From: Melioribacter roseus
Lineage (GTDB): Bacteria > Bacteroidota > Ignavibacteria > Ignavibacteriales > Melioribacteraceae
DNA length: 52,196 nt
Reading direction: 5' to 3'
Assembly (NCBI GenBank): GCA_020724265.1
Contig: DYHH01000027.1
Coordinates: forward strand, 1-52,196
The notes under the pieces were generated by a model. The model did not search any database. It saw only the letters and a program-made list of their open reading frames with translations, and was not told the origin of the DNA. Of the stretch, positions 17,647 through 26,351 are shown piece after piece (positions within the stretch are counted from its first letter, which is position 1; each line of letters starts with the position of its first letter). A program made the position numbers and the translations under genes.

Positions 17647-19206
17647 ATGGCGTTACAAGACAAGATACAAGAGTTGATGGAGATGCGTGCAAAAGCACGT
17701 TTAGGCGGTGGTGAAAAACGAATTGAATCTCAACATAAAAAAGGTAAGTATACTGCACGCGAAAGAATCGATCTACTTTTGGATGAAGGGAGTTTTGAAG
17801 AATTTGATATGTTTGTTTCGCATCGTACCGTTGACTTTGGTCTTGATAAGCAAAGTTACCTTTCGGATGGAGTTGTTACCGGTTATGGCACTATTGATGG
17901 CAGATTAGTCTATATATTCTCTCAGGATTTTACAGTTTTCGGCGGTTCACTTTCCGAAATGTATGCTCAGAAGATTTGTAAAGTGATGGACAAGGCGATG
18001 AAGGTTGGCGCTCCGGTTATTGGTATTAATGATAGCGGGGGTGCAAGAATTCAAGAAGGTGTAAAAAGTCTAGGAGGTTACGCTGATATTTTTCAACGAA
18101 ATATTTTGGCTTCCGGGTTGATTCCACAAATCTCCGCAATATTTGGTCCTTGTGCCGGTGGTGCTGTTTATTCACCTGCGTTGACTGACTTCACAATCAT
18201 GTCCAAAGGTACATCTTATATGTTTGTAACCGGACCGAAAGTAGTTAAGACCGTAACAGGCGAAGTTGTTACAGAAGAAGAATTAGGCGGTGCAAGTGTC
18301 CACGGTACAAAATCTGGTGTTGCACATTTTGTCGCGGAAGATGAAAACGAAGGTATTCTATTAATTAGAAAACTTTTGAGCTATCTGCCGCAAAATAACT
18401 TAGAAGATCCACCGTTAGCGCCTTGTGATGACCCAATCGATAGACTCGATGATGTTTTAAATGAAATAATTCCTGAAAATCCGAACAAACCTTACGATGT
18501 AAAAGATGTTATTCATTCTGTTGTAGATTATAATGAATTTTTAGAAGTCCAAAGAAGATATGCTCCAAACATCATAACCGGGTTTGCAAGATTCAACGGT
18601 CAATCTGTTGGTATTGTAGCAAATCAACCAAGTTATTTGGCAGGCGTGCTCGATATTAATGCTTCTAGAAAAGCTGCCAGATTTGTTAGGTTCTGCGATT
18701 CATTTAATATCCCGATAGTTACATTTGTTGATGTACCTGGCTTCCTTCCCGGAACTGCTCAAGAATATGGTGGAATAATACTTCACGGTGCAAAACTACT
18801 CTTTGCTTACGGTGAAGCAACAGTTCCTAAAGTAACGATAATATTAAGAAAAGCTTACGGCGGAGCTTACGATGTTATGAGTTCCAAACATTTGCGAGGT
18901 GATATAAACTATTCATGGCCTGCTGCAGAAATTGCTGTTATGGGTCCACGAGGAGCGATCGAAGTTCTCCATGCTAAGGAATTAAGTCAAATTGAAGATC
19001 CGCACGAAAGAGCTGTGTATGTTGCAGAGAAAGAAGAAGAATACAAACAAAAATTTGCTAATCCTTATGTAGCTGCTAAGTATGGTTTTATTGATGACGT
19101 CATTGAACCGCGTAATACACGGTTTAGAGTTATTCGTGCATTGCAAATGTTAAACACAAAGAAAGACCAAAATCCACCTAAGAAACATTCAAATATGCCA
19201 TTATAA
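17647..19206 (+). CDS. mmdA: Methylmalonyl-CoA decarboxylase alpha subunit (carboxyltransferase)
   Basis: 519 aa, the standard length for the acyl-CoA carboxyltransferase family (also the propionyl-CoA carboxylase beta subunit). Hallmarks include [20 protein letters not shown], the CoA-binding [26 protein letters not shown], and [16 protein letters not shown] and [11 protein letters not shown] in the second half. It moves the carboxyl group from (S)-methylmalonyl-CoA to the biotin on MmdC. On its own it could belong to propionyl-CoA carboxylase. The downstream gamma, biotin and membrane beta subunits, with no biotin carboxylase gene, make the sodium-pumping decarboxylase much more likely. GGAG precedes the ATG. 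Confidence 0.95.
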   Translation: MALQDKIQELMEMRAKARLGGGEKRIESQHKKGKYTARERIDLLLDEGSFEEFDMFVSHRTVDFGLDKQSYLSDGVVTGYGTIDGRLVYIFSQDFTVFGGSLSEMYAQKICKVMDKAMKVGAPVIGINDSGGARIQEGVKSLGGYADIFQRNILASGLIPQISAIFGPCAGGAVYSPALTDFTIMSKGTSYMFVTGPKVVKTVTGEVVTEEELGGASVHGTKSGVAHFVAEDENEGILLIRKLLSYLPQNNLEDPPLAPCDDPIDRLDDVLNEIIPENPNKPYDVKDVIHSVVDYNEFLEVQRRYAPNIITGFARFNGQSVGIVANQPSYLAGVLDINASRKAARFVRFCDSFNIPIVTFVDVPGFLPGTAQEYGGIILHGAKLLFAYGEATVPKVTIILRKAYGGAYDVMSSKHLRGDINYSWPAAEIAVMGPRGAIEVLHAKELSQIEDPHERAVYVAEKEEEYKQKFANPYVAAKYGFIDDVIEPRNTRFRVIRALQMLNTKKDQNPPKKHSNMPL

Positions 19207-19215
19207 GAGAAGAAG

Positions 19216-19662
19216 ATGAATGAATTGATTCAAAACTCGGATACATTAAGTGCGGTAAAAGATACCGTTGTTTCTGCGATGGAATCAGCGAATGGCGAAA
19301 TACCAGATCTTCAGTTTAAGATATCAAACATTTCTACAGATAGTTTGGTTCTTACAGTCCTTGGTTACACAATTGTTTTCCTAGCTCTTCTCTTTTTGTT
19401 CATAACATTTGTTAATGTCACAAGACTTCTCAATTATAAAATAAAAAAGAAACTGCAATCAACAGGGAAAGAAAAAGAAGAAACAGAGACTATCGATCTT
19501 TCCGGTGAAGTTACTGCAGCTATATCAACAGCTTTAATTTTACATTTTAGAGAAATACATGATTTTGAAAGCACTATAATCACAATAAAGAAAGTTCAAA
19601 AACCTTATTCACCTTGGAGTTCAAAGATTTACGGCTTAAGACAATACCCCGGTAAAAGATAA
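19216..19662 (+). CDS. mmdD: Na+-translocating decarboxylase gamma/delta subunit (OadG/MmdD family)
   Basis: 148 aa. One membrane helix (about residues 50-75, VLTVLGYTIVFLALLFLFI) is followed by the short charged linker YKIKKKLQSTGKEKEE. A C-terminal region then carries EVTAAISTALILHF and ends WSSKIYGLRQYPGKR, as in OadG-type subunits. In known complexes this small subunit ties the soluble carboxyltransferase to the membrane beta subunit and speeds decarboxylation. It has a longer N-terminal segment before the helix than enterobacterial OadG. It begins 9 bp after mmdA and ends 12 bp before mmdC, which supports one complex. Confidence 0.9.
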   Translation: MNELIQNSDTLSAVKDTVVSAMESANGEIPDLQFKISNISTDSLVLTVLGYTIVFLALLFLFITFVNVTRLLNYKIKKKLQSTGKEKEETETIDLSGEVTAAISTALILHFREIHDFESTIITIKKVQKPYSPWSSKIYGLRQYPGKR

Positions 19663-19674
19663 ACAGGAAAGAAA

Positions 19675-20112
19675 ATGAAAAAATTTACGTTTACGATCAG
19701 AGGAAATAAATATAATGTTGAGTTACTCAACATCGAAGATAACATTGCTGAAGTTGAAGTAAACGGGTCTAAATATGAAGTTGAAATCGGTCAAGAAATA
19801 AAAACAACAAAGACTCCTAAATTAGTCAGAGAGCAAGCCTTCCCATCTCCGGAAGCCGACCGTGCAAAAACAAGCAGCCCTGCCGAAAAGAAAGGTGCCG
19901 GTCTTGTAAAAGCACCTCTACCGGGTACAATTTTAGAGATTAATATTAAAGAAGGTGACGTTGTAAAAAGCGGCGACAAGTTACTTATAATGGAAGCTAT
20001 GAAAATGGAAAACAATATTACCGCCGATAGAGAAGGAAAAATCATTTCAATTAAGGTTAAACCCGGTGATTCTGTACTTGAAGGTGATACATTAGTTGAG
20101 ATTGGGGGCTAA
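19675..20112 (+). CDS. mmdC: Biotin carboxyl carrier subunit of methylmalonyl-CoA decarboxylase
   Basis: 145 aa. The C-terminal biotinyl domain (about 76-145) contains EAMKMEN with the biotin-accepting Lys110. A Pro/Ala/Ser-rich flexible linker lies at about 48-75. The N-terminal part (1-47, KFTFTIRGNKYNVELLNIED) is the small beta domain usual in these carriers. The biotin arm shuttles CO2 from MmdA to the membrane subunit MmdB. Its start is 12 bp after mmdD and its stop is 2 bp before the mmdB start, so translation is probably coupled. Confidence 0.95.
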   Translation: MKKFTFTIRGNKYNVELLNIEDNIAEVEVNGSKYEVEIGQEIKTTKTPKLVREQAFPSPEADRAKTSSPAEKKGAGLVKAPLPGTILEINIKEGDVVKSGDKLLIMEAMKMENNITADREGKIISIKVKPGDSVLEGDTLVEIGG

Positions 20113-20114
20113 TA

Positions 20115-21284
20115 ATGGATGCTATTCTTCGTGAACTTATAGACGGTTTTAATATTTTTATTCAGTATACAGGTTTTGCTAATTTAACAATCGGTCATTT
20201 TTTGATGCTGATTGTTGGGTGTATTTTTATTTCACTCGGAATTATTAAAGAATATGAACCCCTTCTTTTAGTACCGATAGGTTTCGGAGTTCTTCTCGGC
20301 AACATTCCCTTTTTAGAAACCGCCGGAATGCAAATCGGAATTTATGAAGAAGGAAGCGTTTTAAACTATCTTTACTTCGGTGTATTAAAAGGAATATATC
20401 CGCCTCTTATCTTTTTAGGAATTGGTGCGATGACCGACTTCTCGACGTTGCTTTCAAACCCGAAACTTATGCTATTAGGTGCCGCAGCTCAAATAGGTAT
20501 TTTTCTAACATTCTTAGCTGCTTTAGCTTTAGGTTTTAGTACACAGCAAGCAGCTGCAATCGGTATAATTGGCGGTGCGGATGGACCTACTGCAATTTTC
20601 TTATCTTCTAAATTAGCGCCCGAATTAATCGGAGCTATAGCAATTGCCGCATATTCTTATATGGCATTAGTTCCGGTTCTCCAACCTCCTATTATTAAAT
20701 TGCTTACAAATAAAGAAGAAAGAAGAATAAAGATGAAACCTCCCCGCGCAGTTGGGAAAACTGAAAAGATTTTATTCCCTATTGTCGGACTACTTTTAAC
20801 AACTTTTATTTCTCCCGGAGGTTTGCCTTTACTCGGTATGCTTTTCTTCGGAAATCTTCTTAAAGAATCAGGTGTAACAAGACGATTAGCTGATACAGCT
20901 TCAAAACCACTTATTGATATTGTAACAATTCTTCTTGGTTTAACTGTTGGTGCTTCAACCCAAGCAACTACATTTTTAACTCCTCAGTCAATTTTAATTT
21001 TTGTTCTTGGTGCAATTTCATTTATGATAGCAACTGCAGGAGGAGTAATTTTTGCAAAAGCGATGAATCTTTTCTTAAAGGGAGACAATAAACTTAATCC
21101 GATGATAGGTGCAGCAGGTGTTTCTGCCGTACCTGATAGTGCTCGTGTTGTTCAGCATTTAGGATTAAAAGAAGATAAATCAAATTACTTACTTATGCAC
21201 GCTATGGCACCAAACGTATCGGGTGTAATTGGTTCGGCGGTTGCTGCCGGTATCCTGTTAAGTTTCTTAACTCACATTTTATAA
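20115..21284 (+). CDS. mmdB: Na+-translocating decarboxylase beta subunit (membrane carboxybiotin decarboxylase)
   Basis: 389 aa, a polytopic membrane protein with about nine or more helices. Family hallmarks include GAMTDFSTLLSNPKLMLLGAAAQ, GIIGGADGPTAIFLSSKLAP (the reentrant region with the conserved Asp in GGADGPT), MKPPRAVGKTEKILFPI, and the C-terminal GAAGVSAVPDSARVVQ and HAMAPNVSGVIGSAV. It removes CO2 from carboxybiotin and couples that to pumping about two Na+ out of the cell, giving a sodium-motive force from methylmalonyl-CoA decarboxylation. It is the last gene of the operon. An inverted repeat follows the stop. Confidence 0.95.
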   Translation: MDAILRELIDGFNIFIQYTGFANLTIGHFLMLIVGCIFISLGIIKEYEPLLLVPIGFGVLLGNIPFLETAGMQIGIYEEGSVLNYLYFGVLKGIYPPLIFLGIGAMTDFSTLLSNPKLMLLGAAAQIGIFLTFLAALALGFSTQQAAAIGIIGGADGPTAIFLSSKLAPELIGAIAIAAYSYMALVPVLQPPIIKLLTNKEERRIKMKPPRAVGKTEKILFPIVGLLLTTFISPGGLPLLGMLFFGNLLKESGVTRRLADTASKPLIDIVTILLGLTVGASTQATTFLTPQSILIFVLGAISFMIATAGGVIFAKAMNLFLKGDNKLNPMIGAAGVSAVPDSARVVQHLGLKEDKSNYLLMHAMAPNVSGVIGSAVAAGILLSFLTHIL

Positions 21285-21286
21285 TA

Positions 21287-21332
21287 CAAAGATAATTGCA
21301 TTAATTTTTTGTTTAGAAGAATATTATCTTTG
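21287..21332. repeat. 10-bp perfect inverted repeat between mmdB and the M1 peptidase
   Basis: CAAAGATAAT (21287-21296) and ATTATCTTTG (21323-21332) are exact complements, 26 bp apart, starting 3 bp after the mmdB stop. The right arm includes TATCTTTG, which resembles the Bacteroidetes -7 element TAnnTTTG, and lies 28 bp upstream of the peptidase ATG. No T-run follows, so it is more likely a promoter/operator than a terminator. Confidence 0.5.
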
Positions 21333-21359
21333 CACTTCAAAATTATTCCGAGGTACTTA

Positions 21360-24005
21360 ATGAAAAAACTTTCTATTCTATTTGTTGTGTTATCTTTATT
21401 ACTAGTTACACATTCACAAACTATTGAAGACCATCTTTGTTCTCACGGTAAATCTAATTATTCCTTGTTATCAAAAATGAACGATACGGTTCAATATCCC
21501 GGTGATCAAAATATTGATGTTACCTATTACAAATTGGATCTGAATATTACGTATAATAAGAATGTACAAAATCCCGTTTATTTTAACAGTGTTGTAACAA
21601 TAAACGCAAAAGCTGTAGGAAATATTAACACGGTATTTTTCGATTTGCGTAATCAACTTACTGTAACAGACGTTAAAGTAAATGGTATTGGTGCTGCGTT
21701 TAATCATGCAAATCACAAAGTACAAATAACTCTCAATTCTTCAGTAAGCGATGGTGATGAGTTTTCAACTGAAATTACATACGAAGGTGTACCAGGTTCA
21801 TCCGGTTTAGGAAGTTTTGGTTACAGTACATCGGTTGATGCAATTTGGACCTTAAGCGAACCTTACGGAGCTCCCGATTGGTGGGTTTGTAAAGATGATC
21901 CCTCAGATAAAGCCGATTCTGCTGATATTTGGATCACTATTGACAAAAATTTAATTCCTGCTTCCAACGGTTCTCTTGAAGAAATTGTTGATAACGGTGA
22001 CGGAACACATACTTATAAATGGCATTCATCTTATTCGATTGCACATTACTTGATTTCTCTTGCTATTGCACCATATCAGATTTATGAACAATATTATCAT
22101 TACACTCCTACCGATTCAATGCTGGTCATTCATTATAACTATGCACACAATCATACTCAAAACAGAATGAATATTTTAGACGAAACCATAAATATGCTGG
22201 ATGTTTTTTCTGATTTATACGGTTTATACCCTTTCATAAATGAAAAGTACGGACACGCTGAATTTATTTGGGGCGGTGCCATGGAACACCAAACTCTTTC
22301 TTCTATGGGAGGATATTATACTTCTATTATTGCACATGAACTTGCTCACCAATGGTTTGGCGATATGATTACATGCGCTGATTGGAACAGCATTTGGCTT
22401 AACGAAGGTTTTGCAACATACAGCGAATCATTATACTGGGAAAAAGCTTACGGGTATGAAGCATTTATGAGTGATGTTCTTTCAAATATGAGCCGTGCAA
22501 AATTAGCAAACGGTACAATTTATGTTCAAGACATTAGCGATGTGAATAATATTTTTAATCCAAATAGAACTTACCGTAAAGCGGCAACTGTATTGCATAT
22601 GCTCCGCGGTGTTATTGGAGACGAAGACTTTTTCCAAACAATGTATAATTATGCACATGACGAGCAGGTAAGATGGAAAGCTGCTGTAACGGAAGATTTC
22701 CAACGTGTTGCAGAATCAACATCGGGTATGGATTTAGATTGGTTTTTCCAGCAATGGATTTTTGATGAAGGATATCCAAAATATAATTTCGGCTGGTCAA
22801 GTTCGGTTTCAAATGATCATTATGTTGTTAATGGTATAATTGAACAGAAGCAAACAGTCGGACCAACATTTACAATGCCGGTTGAAATTGTAATCGAATA
22901 TATTGACGGAACAACAGAATCATTTATTGTTTGGAACACAGAGGCTTCACAAACTTTTGAATTACCCGTTTCGAAGGAACCATTCGACGTGTTGTTTGAT
23001 CCGAATAATTGGATTCTTAAAGATGTTAATTATTTATTAGTTGATCCGCCATTAAATGAAGGAATTCTATTAGTTAACGGTTTAACGTGGAATGATGATG
23101 CAATAAATTCTTATTCAAATTCTGCATATTGGGGAAGTATGCCGATAGATTTTTGGGATATATATAATCAACCCGGTTCCGGTTACCCGGAAGTTTTACC
23201 TGATGCATTAGGCAACGGATCATTGGAGTTAGCAGCATTACGCCGATATTCAACTGTCCTATGGGTCTCCGGTGGAAGTGATGCTAATAATTTTAATAAA
23301 GAGTTAATGAAAAGCTATTTGAATGCCGGTGGAAATATTGTTCTTCTAACAAATTCGGGAAGAAGTTTTTTAGATTCGGAACTTGTAAATTATTTAGGAA
23401 TTACATGGCGGGTTAGTCCACTTTCTACATTAAGAGATTTTCAAAGTACGCATCCCGGTTTATCAGATATATCGCTATTGTCCAATCAAAATTTTATAAA
23501 CATATTTGAAACCGAATTAACATCAGCTAACTCAACTCTGCTGTATCAAGCTGTTGATGGATTTGATACACCTCAAGGTGTTGGTGTAATTTCGCAGCCT
23601 GAAGGAAAAGGAAAATTTGTACTACTTGCCAGTAAACCTTATTTGTTTGATTACGATGAACTATCTGCTAACATGGAATACATTCTGTACAATTTAATCG
23701 GAGAACCAACAACAGATGTTAAAGGAGAAACTGAACTTGTAAAAGAATTCGAATTGAAATCGGTTTACCCGAATCCATTTAATCCCAGCACTACAATTCA
23801 ATTTTCTTTGCCGGTGAATGAAATGGTTACCATTTCCGTTTACAATATTATTGGACAAAAAGTTGACGATTTAGTAAGTGAAAAATTTGAATCCGGTGTT
23901 CATAAATTTAATTGGAATGCTTCATCTTTGCCAAGTGGAGTATATTTAATAAGATTAAATGCCGGTAAATATAATGCTGTTCAAAAAGCGATACTTTTAA
24001 AATAG
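21360..24005 (+). CDS. T9SS-exported M1-family metallopeptidase with extra C-terminal Rossmann-like domain
   Basis: 881 aa from the ATG at 21360, where a clean signal peptide begins (to about residue 20, LLLVTHSQ). The gluzincin site is complete: HELAHQW with zinc ligands His326 and His330 and catalytic Glu327, then WLNEGFATYSE with ligand Glu349. The exopeptidase motif, normally GAMEN, reads GAMEH (306-310). Residues about 565-780 form an added alpha/beta region (GILLVNGLTWNDD, STVLWVSGGSD, GGNIVLLTNSG) resembling a glutamine-amidotransferase-like fold. A T9SS sorting domain (about 800-881, VYPNPFNPSTTIQFSLP) ends the protein. It likely trims peptides outside the cell. Confidence 0.92.
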   Translation: MKKLSILFVVLSLLLVTHSQTIEDHLCSHGKSNYSLLSKMNDTVQYPGDQNIDVTYYKLDLNITYNKNVQNPVYFNSVVTINAKAVGNINTVFFDLRNQLTVTDVKVNGIGAAFNHANHKVQITLNSSVSDGDEFSTEITYEGVPGSSGLGSFGYSTSVDAIWTLSEPYGAPDWWVCKDDPSDKADSADIWITIDKNLIPASNGSLEEIVDNGDGTHTYKWHSSYSIAHYLISLAIAPYQIYEQYYHYTPTDSMLVIHYNYAHNHTQNRMNILDETINMLDVFSDLYGLYPFINEKYGHAEFIWGGAMEHQTLSSMGGYYTSIIAHELAHQWFGDMITCADWNSIWLNEGFATYSESLYWEKAYGYEAFMSDVLSNMSRAKLANGTIYVQDISDVNNIFNPNRTYRKAATVLHMLRGVIGDEDFFQTMYNYAHDEQVRWKAAVTEDFQRVAESTSGMDLDWFFQQWIFDEGYPKYNFGWSSSVSNDHYVVNGIIEQKQTVGPTFTMPVEIVIEYIDGTTESFIVWNTEASQTFELPVSKEPFDVLFDPNNWILKDVNYLLVDPPLNEGILLVNGLTWNDDAINSYSNSAYWGSMPIDFWDIYNQPGSGYPEVLPDALGNGSLELAALRRYSTVLWVSGGSDANNFNKELMKSYLNAGGNIVLLTNSGRSFLDSELVNYLGITWRVSPLSTLRDFQSTHPGLSDISLLSNQNFINIFETELTSANSTLLYQAVDGFDTPQGVGVISQPEGKGKFVLLASKPYLFDYDELSANMEYILYNLIGEPTTDVKGETELVKEFELKSVYPNPFNPSTTIQFSLPVNEMVTISVYNIIGQKVDDLVSEKFESGVHKFNWNASSLPSGVYLIRLNAGKYNAVQKAILLK

Positions 24006-24045
24006 TATTAAGACACAAGATGTGAGTATCAAGATTTTTTATACT

Positions 24046-24129
24046 GAGGTTGACCAACAAGTAATTATTCGCGAATATTAGCGTAATTCTAGGCTAACAT
24101 AAATAAAATATTACTTTATGGTCAACCTC
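24046..24129. repeat. Long imperfect hairpin/inverted repeat, 84 bp
   Basis: GAGGTTGACCA (24046-24056) is an exact complement of TGGTCAACCTC (24119-24129). Pairing may continue inward (CAAGTAAT with ATTACTTT, one gap), and a small ATTCGCGAAT palindrome lies in the loop. It sits between the M1 peptidase and the GH13 gene; it could be a terminator-like structure or a mobile palindromic element. Confidence 0.65.
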
Positions 24130-24244
24130 GGAATTTTCTCTCAAATAACCTTAAAACTTTTCGATAATATACTACCCTAATAATTTTCATTTTTCACATA
24201 GTTTATTTTTTTAGTAAGTTGCTAAATAATAATTCGAATGGGAA

Positions 24245-26344
24245 ATGAAATCCTTAATTAACATAATATTTTTGTCATTAATTATAATAACAATTTCAGC
24301 AGGTGATAATTTGTTCGTGCAAGAAAAATCCAATTTAGCCGTAGAAGCAAGAAAGCAGCGTGATGCCGAGCTTAATTCATATTTTTCAGATAAACAGCTT
24401 GGTTCTTTCATTATAGAAGGAAAAACTTATTTCAGATTATTCACACCAAATGCAGTTGAAGTAGAGTTAGTTACATTCGTAAATGTTAACGATACCGAAG
24501 GCAAAATCCATAAAATGAAAAGAGATAAAGATGCCGTGTGGGAAGCAATTCTTGAAGGAAAATTGAACGGGCTTTATTATGGTTTTAAAGTTTATCACGA
24601 CGGAGATGAAATCGGAAATCCCGATCAAGTTTTGTGTATTGATCCTTATTCTAAAGCTGTAGCAACATATAACACATATATGAATCCCCGTAAGTCAATC
24701 GTATATAATGAAGAGTACGATTGGGAAGACGATAGCTGGATTCAACGCGATTGGCGCGATTTAATTATTTATGAAATGCATGTTCGCGATATGACTATCC
24801 ATCCAACTTCAGGCGCAAAAAAGCCCGGTACTTATATGGGTTTAACTGAAGGTGGAATTCGCGGCGGAATTAATTACATAAAAGAACTCGGCGTAAACAC
24901 AGTTGAACTTTTGCCGGCTCAAGAATTCGGTAATATTGAAATTCCTTACAAAGACTCTCTCGCCGGAAGATTTAATACTTGGAATCCATACGAGAGAAAT
25001 CATTGGGGATATATGACAGCGGCATATTTTGCACCGGAAGCATACTATGCAGAGGAGTGGGATTCTCTTAAATGGAATACTTGGATGGGTAAAGATGCAA
25101 AACAAGTAAAAGCATTCAAAGATATGGTGAAGTCTTTTCACAAAGAAGGCATTGCAGTTATGATGGATGTTGTTTACAATCATCTTTCCGAATATGAAAT
25201 AGGCAACTTAAAGGAAATAGATAAAGAATATTACTTCCGTCTTGACGATAAAGGAAATTTTATTGCTGAAAGTTACTGCGGCAACGACTTGAAAACCGAA
25301 CTTCCAATGTTGCGTAGGTTGATTATTGATTCAATTTTATATTGGATGAAAGAATATCACATTGACGGATTTCGATTTGACTTAGGCAAACTTATCGATT
25401 GGCAGACAATAGAAGATATTATTCATGAAGCGAGAAAAATTAATCCCGATGTAGTTTTTGTCTGTGAACCTTGGGGCGGAGGTTACGACCCGCAAGGATT
25501 TTCAGTACGCCGCTGGGGTGCATGGAACGATCAAATTAGAAACGGTATTAAAGGTGAAAATCCTTTTGACGGACTCGGCTGGATCTTCGGAAAATGGTAC
25601 GGCAACAATTCACCGCAAAGAATTAAAAGTTATGTAAACGGAACACTTATTAAAGATTCACTTGGCTTATTTCAAACGAAAGAACATTCTGTTAACTATC
25701 TTGAATCTCACGATGGTTATACCTTAGGTGATTTTATTAGAATTGGTTTGGGGGATGTTGACCCTCATTCTATTATAAAGAACGTTGATGAGCATACAAA
25801 ACTTACTCCCCTTCAGTTAAAATTGAATAAACTCGGCGCACTATTCTTGTTTACTTCTCAAGGAATTACTATGATTCATTCAGGACAAGAGTATGCACGG
25901 TCGAAAGTGATTCCTAACGACATAAATATTCCGGATAAAGAAAAAGGTCACATCGATCATAATTCCTATAATAAAGATAACGGCGTAAATTACATTAACT
26001 ACAACCACGTTGATATTAACCGTGATTTGTTTGAATATTATAAAGGATTGATAGAATTAAGAAAAACTTACGAAGCATTTAGACATGCTGACTACGAGAA
26101 TATTCATTTTGTAAAAAATAACGATTCGTATTTTTCATTCGGTTATTTACTTAAGCATAATGATGATGAATTTTTTGTTTTGTTTAATGCCGATAGAAAT
26201 ATAAATACTGAATTCATATTACCCGAAGGTAAATGGGAAGTTTTAGTAAACGAGGAAAAAGCAGGTATCTCAAGTTTAGTTGAAGTCAGTAAGACCTATA
26301 AATTGCATCCAAGCACCGGAGCGGTTTTACGAAAAATAAATTAA
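24245..26344 (+). CDS. Exported glycoside hydrolase family 13 enzyme, pullulanase-like
   Basis: 699 aa with a signal peptide (about 1-19). A CBM48-type N-terminal domain (about 50-140, YFRLFTPNAVEVELVTF, GLYYGFKVY) precedes a GH13 barrel. Barrel motifs are VMMDVVYNH, DGFRFDLG with nucleophile Asp379, VFVCEPWGG with acid/base Glu408, and ESHDGYTLGD with transition-state Asp490. The layout matches type I pullulanase/isoamylase-like debranching enzymes, although the usual YNWGYDP motif appears only as the related YERNHWGYMT. A beta-sandwich closes the C-terminus. It has no T9SS domain, so action in the periplasm on imported alpha-glucans is likely. It ends 7 bp from the convergent hybrid kinase gene. 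Confidence 0.9.
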   Translation: MKSLINIIFLSLIIITISAGDNLFVQEKSNLAVEARKQRDAELNSYFSDKQLGSFIIEGKTYFRLFTPNAVEVELVTFVNVNDTEGKIHKMKRDKDAVWEAILEGKLNGLYYGFKVYHDGDEIGNPDQVLCIDPYSKAVATYNTYMNPRKSIVYNEEYDWEDDSWIQRDWRDLIIYEMHVRDMTIHPTSGAKKPGTYMGLTEGGIRGGINYIKELGVNTVELLPAQEFGNIEIPYKDSLAGRFNTWNPYERNHWGYMTAAYFAPEAYYAEEWDSLKWNTWMGKDAKQVKAFKDMVKSFHKEGIAVMMDVVYNHLSEYEIGNLKEIDKEYYFRLDDKGNFIAESYCGNDLKTELPMLRRLIIDSILYWMKEYHIDGFRFDLGKLIDWQTIEDIIHEARKINPDVVFVCEPWGGGYDPQGFSVRRWGAWNDQIRNGIKGENPFDGLGWIFGKWYGNNSPQRIKSYVNGTLIKDSLGLFQTKEHSVNYLESHDGYTLGDFIRIGLGDVDPHSIIKNVDEHTKLTPLQLKLNKLGALFLFTSQGITMIHSGQEYARSKVIPNDINIPDKEKGHIDHNSYNKDNGVNYINYNHVDINRDLFEYYKGLIELRKTYEAFRHADYENIHFVKNNDSYFSFGYLLKHNDDEFFVLFNADRNINTEFILPEGKWEVLVNEEKAGISSLVEVSKTYKLHPSTGAVLRKIN

Positions 26345-26351
26345 AGATTAG

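Noticed and set aside
17647-19206. Propionyl-CoA carboxylase beta subunit
   Set aside because: The protein family fits, but the operon carries the membrane beta and gamma decarboxylase subunits and lacks biotin carboxylase, so the decarboxylase role is preferred.
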